The notes beneath the pieces were generated by a model that ran no database searches, was not told the origin of the DNA, and saw only the letters and a program-made list of their open reading frames with translations. DNA of 64,000 nucleotides, taken from positions 250,823 to 314,822 of the forward strand of contig CAXAMN010003903.1 of NCBI GenBank assembly GCA_963970005.1, given 5' to 3'. A program made the translations under genes and the position numbers. Below are positions 1 to 11,334 of this stretch, piece by piece (positions within the stretch are counted from its first letter, which is position 1; each line of letters opens with the position of its first letter). The DNA is from Durusdinium trenchii (taxonomy: Eukaryota; Sar; Dinophyceae; Suessiales; Symbiodiniaceae).

Positions 1-1128
1 CGTGTCTCCTTTCAGCCCTTTCTTAGAACCATCCAACCGATGTTTAGCAACGATGATGTGGTCTGCATGGATCCTATCCCCAAAGCTTTTACTAGGTTTG
101 CTATCGGTTAATACTCGATCACCTTTAACACGCCTAGCAGGAACAGCGTCTTGCTTTGCTTCTTGACAAATGGGGCAATCCGCTCTCTTGGGAAGATGTA
201 AAATGGAATGATTCGACGAATGCTCCACAGCCTCTTCGTCTGGCGGCGCTGCTGCGCCTTCTGGTGCTAAGCTTGGCTCATACCCATCAGACTCTTCATC
301 TAAGGCTTTTGACGAATCACCTAAATCATTCTTTTCATCAACCTCCCCGGGCATATGCAGAATACTCACCCTTTCTTTGAACAATGGGACGTTTTCTCGA
401 ACTTCACTGGCGTAAAAGCGGGATGCTTCTGGGCAACTTACCTTTAAGTCCTTAAGGTTACTGGGCTTCACCAGGAATGGCTTTGGCAGCTCAGCGTCCT
501 CAGAAACATCATGGCTATCACGTGGCAACCAAACGAATGCTTTCCCTTGCCGAACTTGATCACCTATGGACAAAGCCCATGGACTGTTTTCCAGCAAGTA
601 GCACTCATTTGACCCAGAAAGTTCACCAACCACTCTACAAGACTTAGATCCATCTCTTCGCCCACCACCTGTTGAGAAAGTAACTGGCAAATTGGATTGT
701 CCAATCATTTCAGGATCAACTTGGCTAACCCCCCCAATGTTGCGGCCAGCACCGGTGTCACCCAACCAAGTCACTTCTCCGGTTGATGCATTGAAGCTGG
801 TAAACGGCACCTCACACGATTGCATTGGCAATGACTGGACCTGATTGTCAGGAGTTGGAATGCCGGGATTACACATCAATGCAAAAGACGTCACAACAGC
901 TTTAACGATCCTTGGGACAACTGCTGAGGCGGCTGATGGCAGGTTTCCTGCAGCAACTGCAAATGCGGCAGCAACACTTGAACTAGCTTTAGGCTTGGCC
1001 TTTGACTTAGCTTTGGCGGCTGGGTCATGCACGAATGGGCATGGGTCCCTCCTGCAAGTGCCACTTGGGTAAAACAGGCATGGTGTACCTTTCTCACCCG
1101 CAACCACGTCTTTCTTATCCTTATCCCC
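1..1128 (-). CDS. copia-like retroelement A: zinc finger, protease and start of integrase (partial)
   Basis: An open frame runs without a stop from about 1128 to the window edge. In order it holds a CCCH zinc finger (C-x7-C-x4-C-x3-H, about 1080-1027; CLFYPSGTC then CPFVH), an aspartic protease site WLGDTGAGRNIGG (catalytic Asp codon 759-757), and an integrase zinc-binding segment HSILHLPKRADCPICQ. The integrase core begins with HADHIIVA near 70-50, where the Asp is the expected first catalytic residue. The order PR then IN is that of Ty1/copia elements. The reverse transcriptase must lie beyond position 1. The frame differs by one from the gag frame upstream, and the switch falls at the G4 tract (minus strand) at 1125-1128. 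Family assignment rests on these motifs only. Confidence 0.85.
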
Positions 1129-3179
1129 TTCTTACCACTAGCTTGGCTTGAGGATGAAGACTTGGGTTTAGGATTGGCTTTTGCCTTGGGCGGGGCCTTT
1201 GAAGACGAGGCAGCTGCAACATCAACACTTGTCTTTTCTTTGGACGAATCTGATTTCTCTTTCTTGACTTTCTTATCTTTCTTTTTGTCTTGCTCTGCGG
1301 AAGCGGCTGCTGCATCGACTTTAGAGCGAAGAGCATTCAGGATTGATGCGGTATTATGATCATGCTGTGATTCATCAATGCAGTCAATCATGGATTGCCA
1401 TAACCATTGAAATGATCTGATAGGGTCACCAGCATTTGCTTCTTTGTACCGATCAATTTTCAACGCTAGCTTTGGGACATTCTTTAAGCATTCGTAAATC
1501 CAAGTCCTAAGGATTGCTTCACTAGGATACTCCGAAGTTTCGAGGCTTGACAGCACGAATTCAACCCGATCCCTGAAGACTTCCAAATCCTTGATCTCCA
1601 CACCCTGGGGCTTCAACGCCAGTAGATGTTGCTGACTCAGACTCATTCCACGCTCTTTGTCGAGACGAAACTTTCGGCAAATTCGACCCAACAACAAATG
1701 ACCCTGCACTTGCTTTCCCAAACGCACACTTCTCTCCTGAAGAGCTTGGAAATCAACCCCAAACCGTCCACCTTTTGCAACCTCTAGCAACTTAGATCCT
1801 AAGACCCGATTGAGAACTGGAAAAACATCTGATTCTTTTTCTTCACCGACTAGAGGGCCACTGAGCCATGCTAGCAACTCTTTCTCGCTGCTTCTGCAAC
1901 ATGCAACCAGTTGAGAAATCAGTGTATTTTTCCATGTCCTCATCTCTGCAGCTGACTTCGGTAGATTGGGGACTTTGATTTTCTCGTAAGCCTTCAACCG
2001 CGTTAATTTTCTTTCGTTCTCATACTCGGGGTCATGATCCGATGATGAAGATGAACTTGCAGACACGCTGGATGGAGTAGACTTCCTCTTACTCTTTCCT
2101 TTCTTACTCTTACTCATCTCTTCTCTCAAGGTCTGGACTTCCTCCTGAAGAACAGCTAAAACTTGATTGATAGAACCATGGGATTCAGATTGTGCATTGG
2201 CCGGCTCATCATCACCGAACAAATCAAAAGATTCGTCATGCTGATGTGTTGGTGGTTTCTGCACTGCTGGTCCCAACCCTGGATTTGCTCCAACCTGACC
2301 TCCGCTTGCGGGCAGGGCGCGGAATGAACCGCTGCTCTCTGCCGCTTGCAATCTTCCCACGAGTTCCTGATTGAGACGAGTGAGATGCGCGACCTGATTC
2401 TGCAGTTCAAGGATAACTGACTCATCCCTGCGTTGAACTTGGTTCCTAGCATCTTCAACCGATTGGGCATGAACCCTTTCTGCATTTTGGATGGTTTCAG
2501 CCAACACCCTCTGGTGAATGGTTTCTGCCTCTGCTAAAGTTTGGCTTCTTACGTCACTAGCAACACGGGCACTAACATCTTGGACATGTTCCCTGGATGC
2601 TCTGGCCATGTCTTGGACTACATGTTGATGGCGTGATTCAGCTTCAACAATAGCTTCATTCCTAGCTGCTTGACTGGAAACCCTCCGAACTTCATCAACT
2701 ACTTGGTGATGTCTTGACTCTGCTTCTGCAATTGTGGCGCTACGAACTGTATCGGCAAACTGTTGGGCTGCTTCTGGACTAATTCCTACTTGAATGGATC
2801 TGGCATCGACTGACCTAGCATCAACAAAGGTTGCACTCTGCGCATGCAAAACCCTCTGACCTTGACCTTGACTGGGGTTGGCAAAATCTTGGACCCTACC
2901 TACCCTGCTCAATCGATGTTCTTCCTCATCCAAATCAAAAGGGACTAATCTACCAGCTTCCAATCCTGACACATCACTGGCACCATCCGAGGCTTGATAC
3001 GGACCTAAGGACCTCGACCTGCGGTTTGCTACCCTGTGATCATCCCTAGCTCTTGGAACCAGGTCACGGTGTCTAGTTGATTGAGATGCATCCCCAACCG
3101 AACTCACCATGGATTGGTCGACTGTTGCAACTGCCAAATGCAATTCGCTCGAACCACTGGATGTCTGATTTGTTGACAT
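1125..3179 (-). CDS. gag-like coiled-coil protein of retroelement A
   Basis: A long open frame starts at an ATG at 3179 and runs about 680 codons before the frame change near 1126; read in its own frame it would end at 891. The N-terminal half is rich in Gln, Glu, Arg and Ala with recurring AEAESRHHQVV / AEAETIHQRVL segments (residues roughly 150-260), which look like a long coiled coil. A Ser/Lys-rich linker follows, with KSKKGKSKRK and then a serine run. The C-terminal half (KIKVPNLPKSAAEMRTWK, then AWLSGPLVG) reads like a globular capsid-type domain, ending in a Lys/Ser-rich tail. It is directly followed by zinc finger and protease, the expected place for gag. The start lies 53 nt after the stop of the HAD-like ORF. 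Gag is inferred from position and composition, not from a recognised family. Confidence 0.75.
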
Positions 3180-3232
3180 TTTGTCTTTTGTATGATCTCT
3201 TACTCACGCACCCCTTCCACCTGCAATCCCTT

Positions 3233-4262
3233 TCACTTGCGATCCTTCACCAAACCCGATGGGACTCCTTTTGGCTTCACCTCACGATCCACTTGACCAC
3301 CAGCTTGATCACGCAACTGCCGAATGATCTCCTCTTTGTGAGTTGCAATTCCAAAATCGCGCCTGACTTCAATCGCAAAGATACCAGAATCCCGGTACTG
3401 CCGAACAACCTCTCTCTGATCGTCAATCGCAGCTACCGCACTGAGCTCTTTTGCAAGACTGGCCTTCTGATCGCGATTGTAAATAACAAAGATCACAGGA
3501 ATGACTGCTGCCAATTCGCTCTGAATCAAAGCCTCAATGTACTCACCACTTGCCGCCTTTCCGATGAAAGAACACGCGCAAAAAGTGAACCCGTTCCTCT
3601 GAAGCTCAAAGATAAACGACAGCGTCCCCCGTTCGATCGTCTGGAATTCGCCCCGGTGTTTTGCAAGTCTGATTGAATCTCTCGATGAAAGTCGCTCCGG
3701 AAAAATCACCGTCTTATACAGGTCAAGAACCACGCAACCTTTCAAGGACTCAAACAAATCGCTCGCCGAATCAAGATAGAATTCGCCTTGCTCGTCCCGA
3801 AATGCAACTTTATTCACAATCACGCTTCCGGAAATCCACCTCGGCAAGTCGAAAACTGCTTGATCAACACCACGTGACACTTCGCTCAGCCGCCTCACTG
3901 AGATGTAGTCACTCTCCGTCCCACCAGCTTCGATCACCTCCTTGCTCACTGAAACCTCCTCTTCCGATGAAATCTCTTCAACAATCAACCAATCGCACCG
4001 ATGAAGAAGGACCCACTTTCTGAGAAGGTTTCGCTGGTTGATACTTAGCACTAGCGCTCGGCTTAGGCACAGCAACAACCCCGGAACTCGAAGATGACGA
4101 ATGAATCTGCGGCGCCGCTCCAAGATCAGAAGAAGTTTGAGTCGCGTCCGCGGTACTCAAGATGTTCTCCAACTGATTGCTAAAGCCCTGTGCGAATTGA
4201 TTCCGACGCTTCTGACGCTTCGCACTCTTGCCGCCCCTCGGTCTCGGACGCCTCGTGTGCAT
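3233..4262 (-). CDS. HAD-phosphatase-like ORF upstream of gag (frameshifted)
   Basis: Two frames appear to make one protein. The first opens at an ATG at 4262 with a very basic start (RRPRPRGGKSAKRQKRR) and stops at 3978. The second carries on in another frame from about 4020 to a stop at 3233. The second part has the layout of a HAD-superfamily domain: motif I VVLDLYKTVIF, motif II FCACSFIGK, a lysine in YNRDQKASLAKEL, and motif IV AAIDDQREVVRQYRDSGI. The second Asp of the usual DxDxT signature is Tyr (D-L-Y-K-T), so phosphatase catalysis is doubtful. It lies between a spliced-leader-like sequence and gag, which suggests it belongs to the retroelement, but a captured host gene is also possible. 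No homopolymer explains the frame change. Confidence 0.55.
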
Positions 4263-4499
4263 TCACTCGTCGACGCGATCAACCAAGCGTATCGAGAAAA
4301 CTCAAATACCAAAGGATCGGCTGAAGACTTCAGACATGGCACCGCGCGGGCGAGGGTAAAATGTGAATATATGGAAAGGGAAAGTATGTAGGGGGAAAGC
4401 CAGTACGGCTGATAACCCAATGAAAACAGGTCCAAAGGCTAAGTGGCAAAGAAACCCAAACGAAACAACCTAGCGGGAGCTCCGCGGGCTTCTTTTCTC

Positions 4500-4513
4500 C
4501 TTGAGCCAAAATG
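4500..4513 (-). other. spliced-leader-like 14-mer
   Basis: Read on the minus strand this is CATTTTGGCTCAAG, identical to the last 14 nt of the dinoflagellate trans-spliced leader. It lies 238 nt upstream of the ATG of the HAD-like ORF on the same strand, where a relict leader of a reverse-transcribed mRNA would be expected. The 5' part of the leader is not preserved. Confidence 0.4.
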
Positions 4514-4964
4514 TAGTAGGGACCACCGTGAGAATGACTGTACATGTATAACCCTGCATTTGAGCTGGATTATTTCTGTGGTCAAACCAGAACAAGTACA
4601 GTAGTGGATGTTAGAAAGTCCAGCACTTCTCTTCCAGCGACATAGAAAAGACATTTAATAAACTAACAAACTCTCTTGGAGCCCAACATCATACAGCACT
4701 CGGATGGTGGCTTTGATCGCCACAATGACAAAGTTGATGGACTGCTGCTTACAACCTGAAGGATGAAAACCAATCCCACACATCCATCGGAAAGGAGCCA
4801 AACTTGGCCAAGCTGCACCAGAAGCAACCAACCCTCAGTGCGTCAACGGAACGCGCCCCGTTGGACGTTCCTACGAACAATCGATCTTCGGCTCCCGTTC
4901 GTGCCGTAGAAAGGTCAGTAGCGTCCGTAGCGTACCGTTCGTAGCGATGCCCGAAATGCTCCGT

Positions 4965-5010
4965 TCGTAGCGAACCTTGTTCCCGTTCGTAAGGCCAGGA
5001 GCCCCGTGCG
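4965..5010 (-). repeat. dispersed repeat, core GGGGCTCCTGGCCTTAC
   Basis: On the minus strand this reads ACGGGGCTCCTGGCCTTACG. The 17-nt core recurs on the plus strand near 21696-21712 and 32898-32914, each time beside GCTAC and GAACGG / GGAACAAGG motifs. Confidence 0.7.
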
Positions 5011-5330
5011 TCGCGTCCTTTTGTTGGCTCCGAGCGCCACTCCCACCTCTGTTCGGTCCGATCCAGGCGGCCCAATGCCGACCAACATGGTGACGACGGC
5101 AATGACGATGTCCCAGTTTCGGTCGCCTTCGCTCCGCGCGCGCGCGTTTTTGTGTTCCGAACGGGGTCAGAGGGTCAGAGCCGAGGCGCTGGTGGTGACC
5201 GCTGTGGGCAAGAGGAAGTCCTGGCGGAGTGAACATAGCTGAGGCTGGACCCAGAAGATCAGAAACTTGCACAGTCGCCTCAAAGCCCACATGCACCTTG
5301 ATTGCATCACCTGCAAAGCTTTAGTTAGTG

Positions 5331-5366
5331 GTATATATATGTATATATAATATAATATATAGATAT
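5331..5366. repeat. AT-rich microsatellite
   Basis: Imperfect run of TATA/ATAT dinucleotides. Confidence 0.85.
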
Positions 5367-6226
5367 ATGTAGCCATATAGCTGTGGACAAGGAATGTGGT
5401 GCAAAAAATGAAGGGAGCAGAAATGAGCATGTGGCCAGCTTAGAACTCTGTTCTCAACCAAGACCAAGGGCAAGGCTAAAATCTGTGTAGAAGGCGCCAT
5501 AGAGGAAGTAGAGTGAAGTCACCATGGGACCCGCCGTACAGACGAAGAGAAAGCTGTAGACCACCTTGGAGCAGTCCAAAGACTTGAATGAAGTCGATAC
5601 CTTTGTGGACAGCTTGGTGTTCGAGCGACGCAAGAATCACACAAAACAGGCGCTGAGAGCTGGTAGTTGTTTCTCTTGAAAAAATGTCGAAACGTTTTGA
5701 AGCATTCACGCGGTCACCACCGAACTGAGTTGATTTGCACGTTTGCAATCTTAGTCAACAGCGTCTTCAGCACATAATAGTCACTGATCATCACGGACCA
5801 CTGGTTTTATGCAAGTGAGTCTAGGTAGCTGGAGACTGCTCCAATGCACATGGTGCCCTTGAACAGTCACAATCTAAGCTTTGGGCTGGGTAGGACAAGC
5901 AGTCAATGGTGAACATGTAGATATAGCTGACGACTACCTTAGTTCCAAATCTTCTGAAGCATCAACTCTCGACAGAAAATGGGCAAGTATTAAGTCAAGC
6001 AGCTGCAAGACATCCTGCCACTTCTGGTGCACTTCGGTCAAAGAAGCAAGTTGAACTAATACAAACTTTTGAACCCTGCAATGAAACCGTCTCAGTCATT
6101 TTCCAATTTCTCCTGCAATGAAAAAGACCTTCCGCGCTTCCACCAGCTCAGCGACTCCGTACAAGAACTGGGTGACAAGAACTGGATACAGAACTCTGTT
6201 GACACTCCACATATGGAGAGCCAAAA

Positions 6227-6304
6227 TGAGCTAAGCTCGCTCGCTCGTGTGTGTTTCACGAAAAGAGCGAGCAAGCGAGCGAGCGAGCGAGCGAGCTTAG
6301 CTCA
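6227..6304. repeat. perfect 21-nt inverted repeat with GAGC-rich arms
   Basis: The left arm 6227-6247 (TGAGCTAAGC then CTCG repeats) is the exact reverse complement of the right arm 6284-6304, with a 36-nt spacer. The inner flank of the right arm is a GAGC tetranucleotide run. As RNA or single-stranded DNA it would form a long hairpin. The left arm overlaps GAGCCAAAATG (6218-6228), which resembles part of the spliced leader on the minus strand. Confidence 0.85.
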
Positions 6305-7819
6305 CTCGACTCAAACAAAGTGAGTGACCCTGCCTGGGTCGAGGTCGTCTGGAAGGTCTGATTCACTGTCCTTAGATCAAACCCGACCTGTCGCTCGGAC
6401 ATGTCACTGGCGGCCTTTCGACCTGCCTGGCTGGCGACCTGCCTGCTGCTAAGTTGCTCAACAAAGAAATTGTCCTGCACAGCTGAAAAGGGACAGAAAA
6501 GTCTGCGCTGCTTCCGTTGCGACCGCGGAAAACACTTTCTCGCAACCAGCGCTTTCTGAAGATGTACCATTCATTGACATGCTTTCACCCAAACAGCAGT
6601 GGCTTAAACATGCTCGTACCGCCCGCTCCGGTGGCAAGCAATAGCGATGTGCAAAGGTGAATGTCTTGATATCTTGCACCTTAGGGGATAACACCAAAAG
6701 AAAGAGAAAGTAAAACTCTCTAAAGCCTACCCAAAGTCTTCCAGAAATGGATAGACAAAGGGCCAAGTGTAAGAAGAGCACCTGCTGGGTCTGATTATCA
6801 ATACTCAGCGATTCCAAGAAGTGCTGCCAAAGCACTAGCCGGGAGACAAAGGTTGAGTTCTTCCAGAAAGTACCTTTTTGCTGTCAAGTGCAGCTCAGTG
6901 CAGATCCCTATTGGTCTACTGAAACATTGGACCAAAACACTGGAACTGCAGTATGTGGATGCATAAGCGCGTCATGCTGTCAAGTGACCATCGAAGTTCT
7001 TCACAGCTTGCTTCTCGGTCTCAACATACCTGAAGTTCGAAGCTTCTCTCTCGACTCGCTCAACTTCGATCGAGACCAGTCAGCTGGTTCCGCAGCTTCG
7101 TTTGCCGCCGAAGCACTGCAAGCACGGGTGAAAAGTGCTAGGGTCAAGAGGACATGCATCTAGGCAAATCCTTGGCACCGCAAGGATCTGAGCAACAGTC
7201 TTTTTAGAGGCCATCGCTATTGGGTTGGAGGCCAACGCTACTGTTTTTCCTACCTGACGCAAGCCCAATCAAGGGCTCTGGCGCTCTGGGGGTTGGAAGA
7301 TAGGGACTAAACTTCAGCCGATACGTGAATCGTCAAAGTTGCCATAGCAAACCGCCCGTGTGCAAGCAGCTTTCTGGCACCAAACTTCAGCCAAGAAACG
7401 GGTGAAGCAAATCCAGATTTGAGGTCGGTGCGAAGACTTTGTTCGCAAGGGAAACCAAGTTTCCCAACCTCAGAAGAACCAAAAACGCATGAAGAGGTGA
7501 TGAGCATTCAAACATGGAAGACCTGACCTTCTTTTCCACTGATGGATCTGTTTTTGGTAGTGGGACCGGGTAGGAGCAAAGCCTTTCAGACTGCATGAGC
7601 AGGGACGTGTAAACAAGCATGGAAGTGTCAAACAAAGCATCCAAAACAACACATCATGGTGTAAGCGAATCACAACAGTTCAACACATCTGGTAGCGAGT
7701 GTCGGTGGTGTAGCAAGACCACCATCACCGCCATCCCGCCAGTCCAAAAGCAACAGAGGCTACGCGCCTAAAGGTGCTGCCACCTCGACTGCCTAAAACT
7801 CGCCACAGACCACTGAGAA

Positions 7820-7908
7820 AAAGAGAGACAAACAGAGACAGAGACAGAGACAGAGAAAGAGACAGAGAGAGACAGAGACAGAGAGACAGACAGAGAGAGA
7901 GAGAGAGG
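7820..7908. repeat. CAGAGA-type microsatellite
   Basis: Imperfect GAGACA / CAGAGA repeat about 90 bp long. It is open in several frames and produces spurious Ser/Leu/Val-rich reading frames. Confidence 0.9.
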
Positions 7909-8789
7909 AACCTAGCCACTTGCAGCGCAGGTGAACAGACCAAGTGGTAGAGATTGTACCGAACAGATTGAAAACCGTCGGTCTGCCTGAGTTCTCTGAA
8001 TTCTCGTTGTATCCCTGAGTCTCCCGTTTTTTCACCAGAGGAGCCCATCAGTGATCTCGGTGGGGATGCCGATTTGGTTGAGAGAATCCTGCCGCGTGGC
8101 CCGCAGCAGGGGCCCTCCGTCTCTCTGGATGGGTCTGTGGATGGGTGTGAGGCGCCCATGTTTGGTGGCGAAATCCGGACTTCTGGAGTGTGAATTGGAA
8201 ACTATTATGGATCCTATTTTACACCAAGCGTCAATGATTTGGGTCTCCAAAACCATGGTAGCCAGCAGACGTGCTCAGCTTCCTCGGTTCCCCACCTCGC
8301 TCATGGGGGTCTGATCTGGCTTGGTGCACCAATAGAGCAATGGTTTGGCCTAAGGTGCTGCTCAACAGACTTGGGTCAGAAAAAATGCTCCCTGCCCACC
8401 ACTGAGAGAATCCTGGTTGATTATCAAAATGGATAGAGTGGGAGAGTGAAAATCATGGAATCAAGCAGGGCAACGTGATTGAATAAGGATTCTTGGGCTC
8501 GCAACCACGTCCACCCTTTGTTTTCTGTTTTTCGACTCTCACCAGTCGGAAAAAAAAAGCTGCGAGATCTCGGGCTCTAAGACTCACACCCGCACAGCAG
8601 GATCAACGCCACAAACTTCACCTTCCCAGTTCAGACCTCAAGAGTTTTCGTCGAACCTAGTCAGTCAGCTGGACAACCATCACTGAGCGAAGGAATGTGA
8701 TGAGAGTTTTTCTTCCCCAAAGGGGAAGGGTTGGGAAGGGTTAAAAAGAGGTGGGGATAGAGGCCATCGCTAGTAGGTTGGAGGCCCTC

Positions 8790-10176
8790 GGTGATGTCAG
8801 TTGTTGGGCGGGGCCGACCGAGCCAATGGCCGGCATCTGAATCTCTTGAGAGCAGGGCCGTAGTAAATGCGACGGGTGTCTCCGTGTTCCCAACCATAGC
8901 CTGAGTCCCCAGTGGCGCAGCCAGTGGCATGTGGTCAAATTCATTGGCCTGGGTCCCCCTGCGCAGCACTTCGAACAAGCCCAGCATGGCCAAAACAAAC
9001 AAAAGCACACAGATCGCCTGGACAGAGGACGGTTCTTGTTGGGATTTGCTATGGAAGGATCGAGGGCATACCAACTGGACAGGATCTGAGGTACTCTTCA
9101 CCACTGAGGTGCCAGCATCTGTGCATGTGCGCTGCCGAATGTGAGCTTTTTGCTCCTCCTGGTGAAACAACAGAGCAAGCAAATGCTGCACGGAGATGAA
9201 CGAAATTGGTAAAAGGCCATGGAAGGTCACAAGTGACTTGGTGAAATATCTCTTCCCCCAGACTGGAGTTGGAATGAAAGTTGGAAGAACGGACGATTTT
9301 TGAAACACCACTTTCCCCCAGGTCCGGAGGTCCATACTGCACCTCAGTCCATGTGTCGCACGTGTGTCGCACGGTGTGGGCCGCCTCGGTCAAGTTTGGA
9401 TCCGTCTCATCTGGCGGTTCCTCTTCCTCCGACTCCTGAGGTGGCAAGTGCCGATGGATTTGTGTCTTTTTCGGACAGAACCGATGGATCGGTAGTTGAA
9501 TCCACGTCACTGTTTTTCAGTGGTTCAGTGCTGGCTTCGCACAGGTTTTATGAGTGCTGGCGGGTATAGTCACCTTTCTCGCCTTTCTTGACACACCTGT
9601 GTGACTCCCAAGGACCCCCCTCCCATTCACGGGCCTTCAGTTTTCGCTTCTCGTCGGATGCTTTGCCCTCACGCAGAAGTTTTCGCTTCTCATCGGATGC
9701 TTTGCCCTCACGCAAAAAAAGCGCGGTCCAAGGAGAAAAAACAAGGTCTCAAGTCTCAAAGGGCAAAAAAGAAGGAATTCGTCGTCCAACGTTTCTTCCA
9801 AACTATGGCGTTGGAAGTCTCTGGGTTTCTTGAACTCATCAGGAACAAGAACGCTACTTACAGTAGTGACCCGGTCATGTCTGGAAGAGGTAGCTGCATA
9901 GCCCTGGTCTTTGCCTGTCGACACTCCCAGCTTGGACGAAGCCTTCGGGTTAGCTGAGGCTTGGGCTTTCTCTCTTTCTGGTTCCGGAGGACAGAGCCAC
10001 ATCGCACACGCTCCGCGTTCGGCAAAGACCTGGTAGCCCTCCAAGCTGCGGTACCAAGAGTTGGCCGGCTCAAACCACCCGAGTTGAAAGGTCACCGGGA
10101 GCGCTTGTTTTGTCGATCCCCCAGTCAGATGCGACCAGTGTTTCGCACGAAACAGCGGCAGCGACTCTTTGGGCAC
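8790..10176 (-). CDS. candidate multi-exon gene with one membrane segment, function unknown
   Basis: Three minus-strand segments have coding character. Segment 10176-9900 contains FQLGWFEPANSWYRSLEGY and MWLCPPEPEREK. Segment 9510-9310 is acidic, with PPQESEEEEPPDETDPN and TEVQYGPPDLGES. Segment 9060-8790 contains a hydrophobic stretch AICVLLFVLAMLGLFEVL, then RRGTQANEFDHMPLAAP and LGRPRPTTD. They would form a protein with a cytosolic or lumenal acidic region and a single transmembrane helix. Exon borders and the start codon are not resolved, and the three parts might belong to more than one gene. The 3' part runs into a unit of the 21-bp minisatellite at 8760-8795. I do not recognise the protein. 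Confidence 0.4.
9641..9718. repeat. 39-bp tandem duplication
   Basis: Two copies of a 39-bp unit starting TTTTCGCTTCTC (9641-9679 and 9680-9718) differ at one base plus the end of the unit. Because 39 is a multiple of three it adds a 13-residue direct repeat to a minus-strand frame (FCVRAKHP then MRSEN or TRSEN). Confidence 0.9.
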
Positions 10177-10851
10177 ACCCTTCGGCGGGCGAAAATCGAG
10201 GACGCGAAAATGGATCTCCGTCGCAGCTTCTGTGGTCAGGAGAGGTCGGGATCGGCAGGGAGCTGACGCGGCGGTGGCTCTGCCTGCAGCCAGCTTGGCC
10301 TGGTCACCCTAAACGCGGCCACATCAACAGAATCATCGATCCACGACAATATGTAACTACGTATTGGAATAAACGAGCACAAAAATGAGTAGTTACAATG
10401 AATTTGAAGGAGTTGATTTACCTCCTAGTAACGAACACATTCTTGAAGGGCCTAGCCGGTCCTACCCTTGACTACCCAGATCCATGAATGTGTTCAATTC
10501 AAGAATGTTGTCAAACCTGTCTGGCCTCATGTACTAGTCACGCTATCTAACATCTAGCTGGACAAATATGGATACAGTAAATGATAAAACCATCATGAGA
10601 AAAAAGAAGCGTTAGGCACAGCCGCTTGGCCTTGAAAATGGTGAACGGATTTGTGTCCATTCACCCGACGAATCCTATCTCACCGCCATGGATCTCTCCG
10701 CGGCGTCCGATCTCTCCGCGTCCGGCTCCAGGGATTGGCTCCAAGGATGGGGCCTGGGAGGAGGGCATTTTTGGAACCAAGGAAGGCACCTAGGAGATCT
10801 AGGAGGCTGTAGTTGTGGTAGATGTTGTATTGTAGACACACGTGTTTGTTC

Positions 10852-10876
10852 TATATAATATATATATATATATATA
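10852..10876. repeat. TA dinucleotide repeat
   Basis: Run of alternating T and A, about 25 bp. Confidence 0.9.
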
Positions 10877-11334
10877 CTTCTCAGACCATAGAAGCACACA
10901 CTGGGTCGGGCACTTCAGCAACTGGAGCCCTTCGAGGGTGCCCTTCCTGGGCGATCGAAGGATTTGTCGCAAGCTTGGGGAGGGCTGGTCATTCAAACGT
11001 TGGATTCTCTGGCAGAAAACTAGAAAACACGATGAGTCAGGCAATGTCAGGCAGGTCTCGCCGGACTGCAGACCTTTTGCGGAATCTCTTTCGTCCGGTC
11101 CGGCGGGCGTTCACGCTGAGAGCTCGGGCTGGACCACATCACCAGCTGTCAAGCCATGCAACTGGCGGCGACGCCGTTCGAGTCCACGAACGACTCGAGA
11201 AAAAGGACCAACAGTGGTCTTCGTCAACAAAGAGAAACCAGTCGTGTCGACCACTGTGGTCATAGGATGGAAGACATATCAAGTTCTAAAAGGTCATTCT
11301 GTTCCTCGGTTTTGGGGGGGGAGGAGCTGCATTT

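Larger units (their letters stand above)
4670..8650. other. spacer without a convincing gene
   Basis: I find no reading frame with a recognisable domain or consistent exon signals here. The stretch holds GTTCGTAGC-type short repeats (about 4860-5010), an AT microsatellite, a perfect inverted repeat at 6227-6304, a CAGAGA-type microsatellite, and single units of the 21-bp minisatellite at about 7205-7240. Confidence 0.5.

Noticed and set aside
891-1128. C-terminal extension of the gag frame below 1128
   Set aside because: The other frame over the same bases has the zinc finger and runs on into protease and integrase, so the gag-frame tail is an artefact of the frame change.
4330-4545. Short minus-strand frames around the leader-like sequence
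   Set aside because: Low-complexity composition and no continuity with the ORF starting at 4262; more likely a 5' untranslated region.
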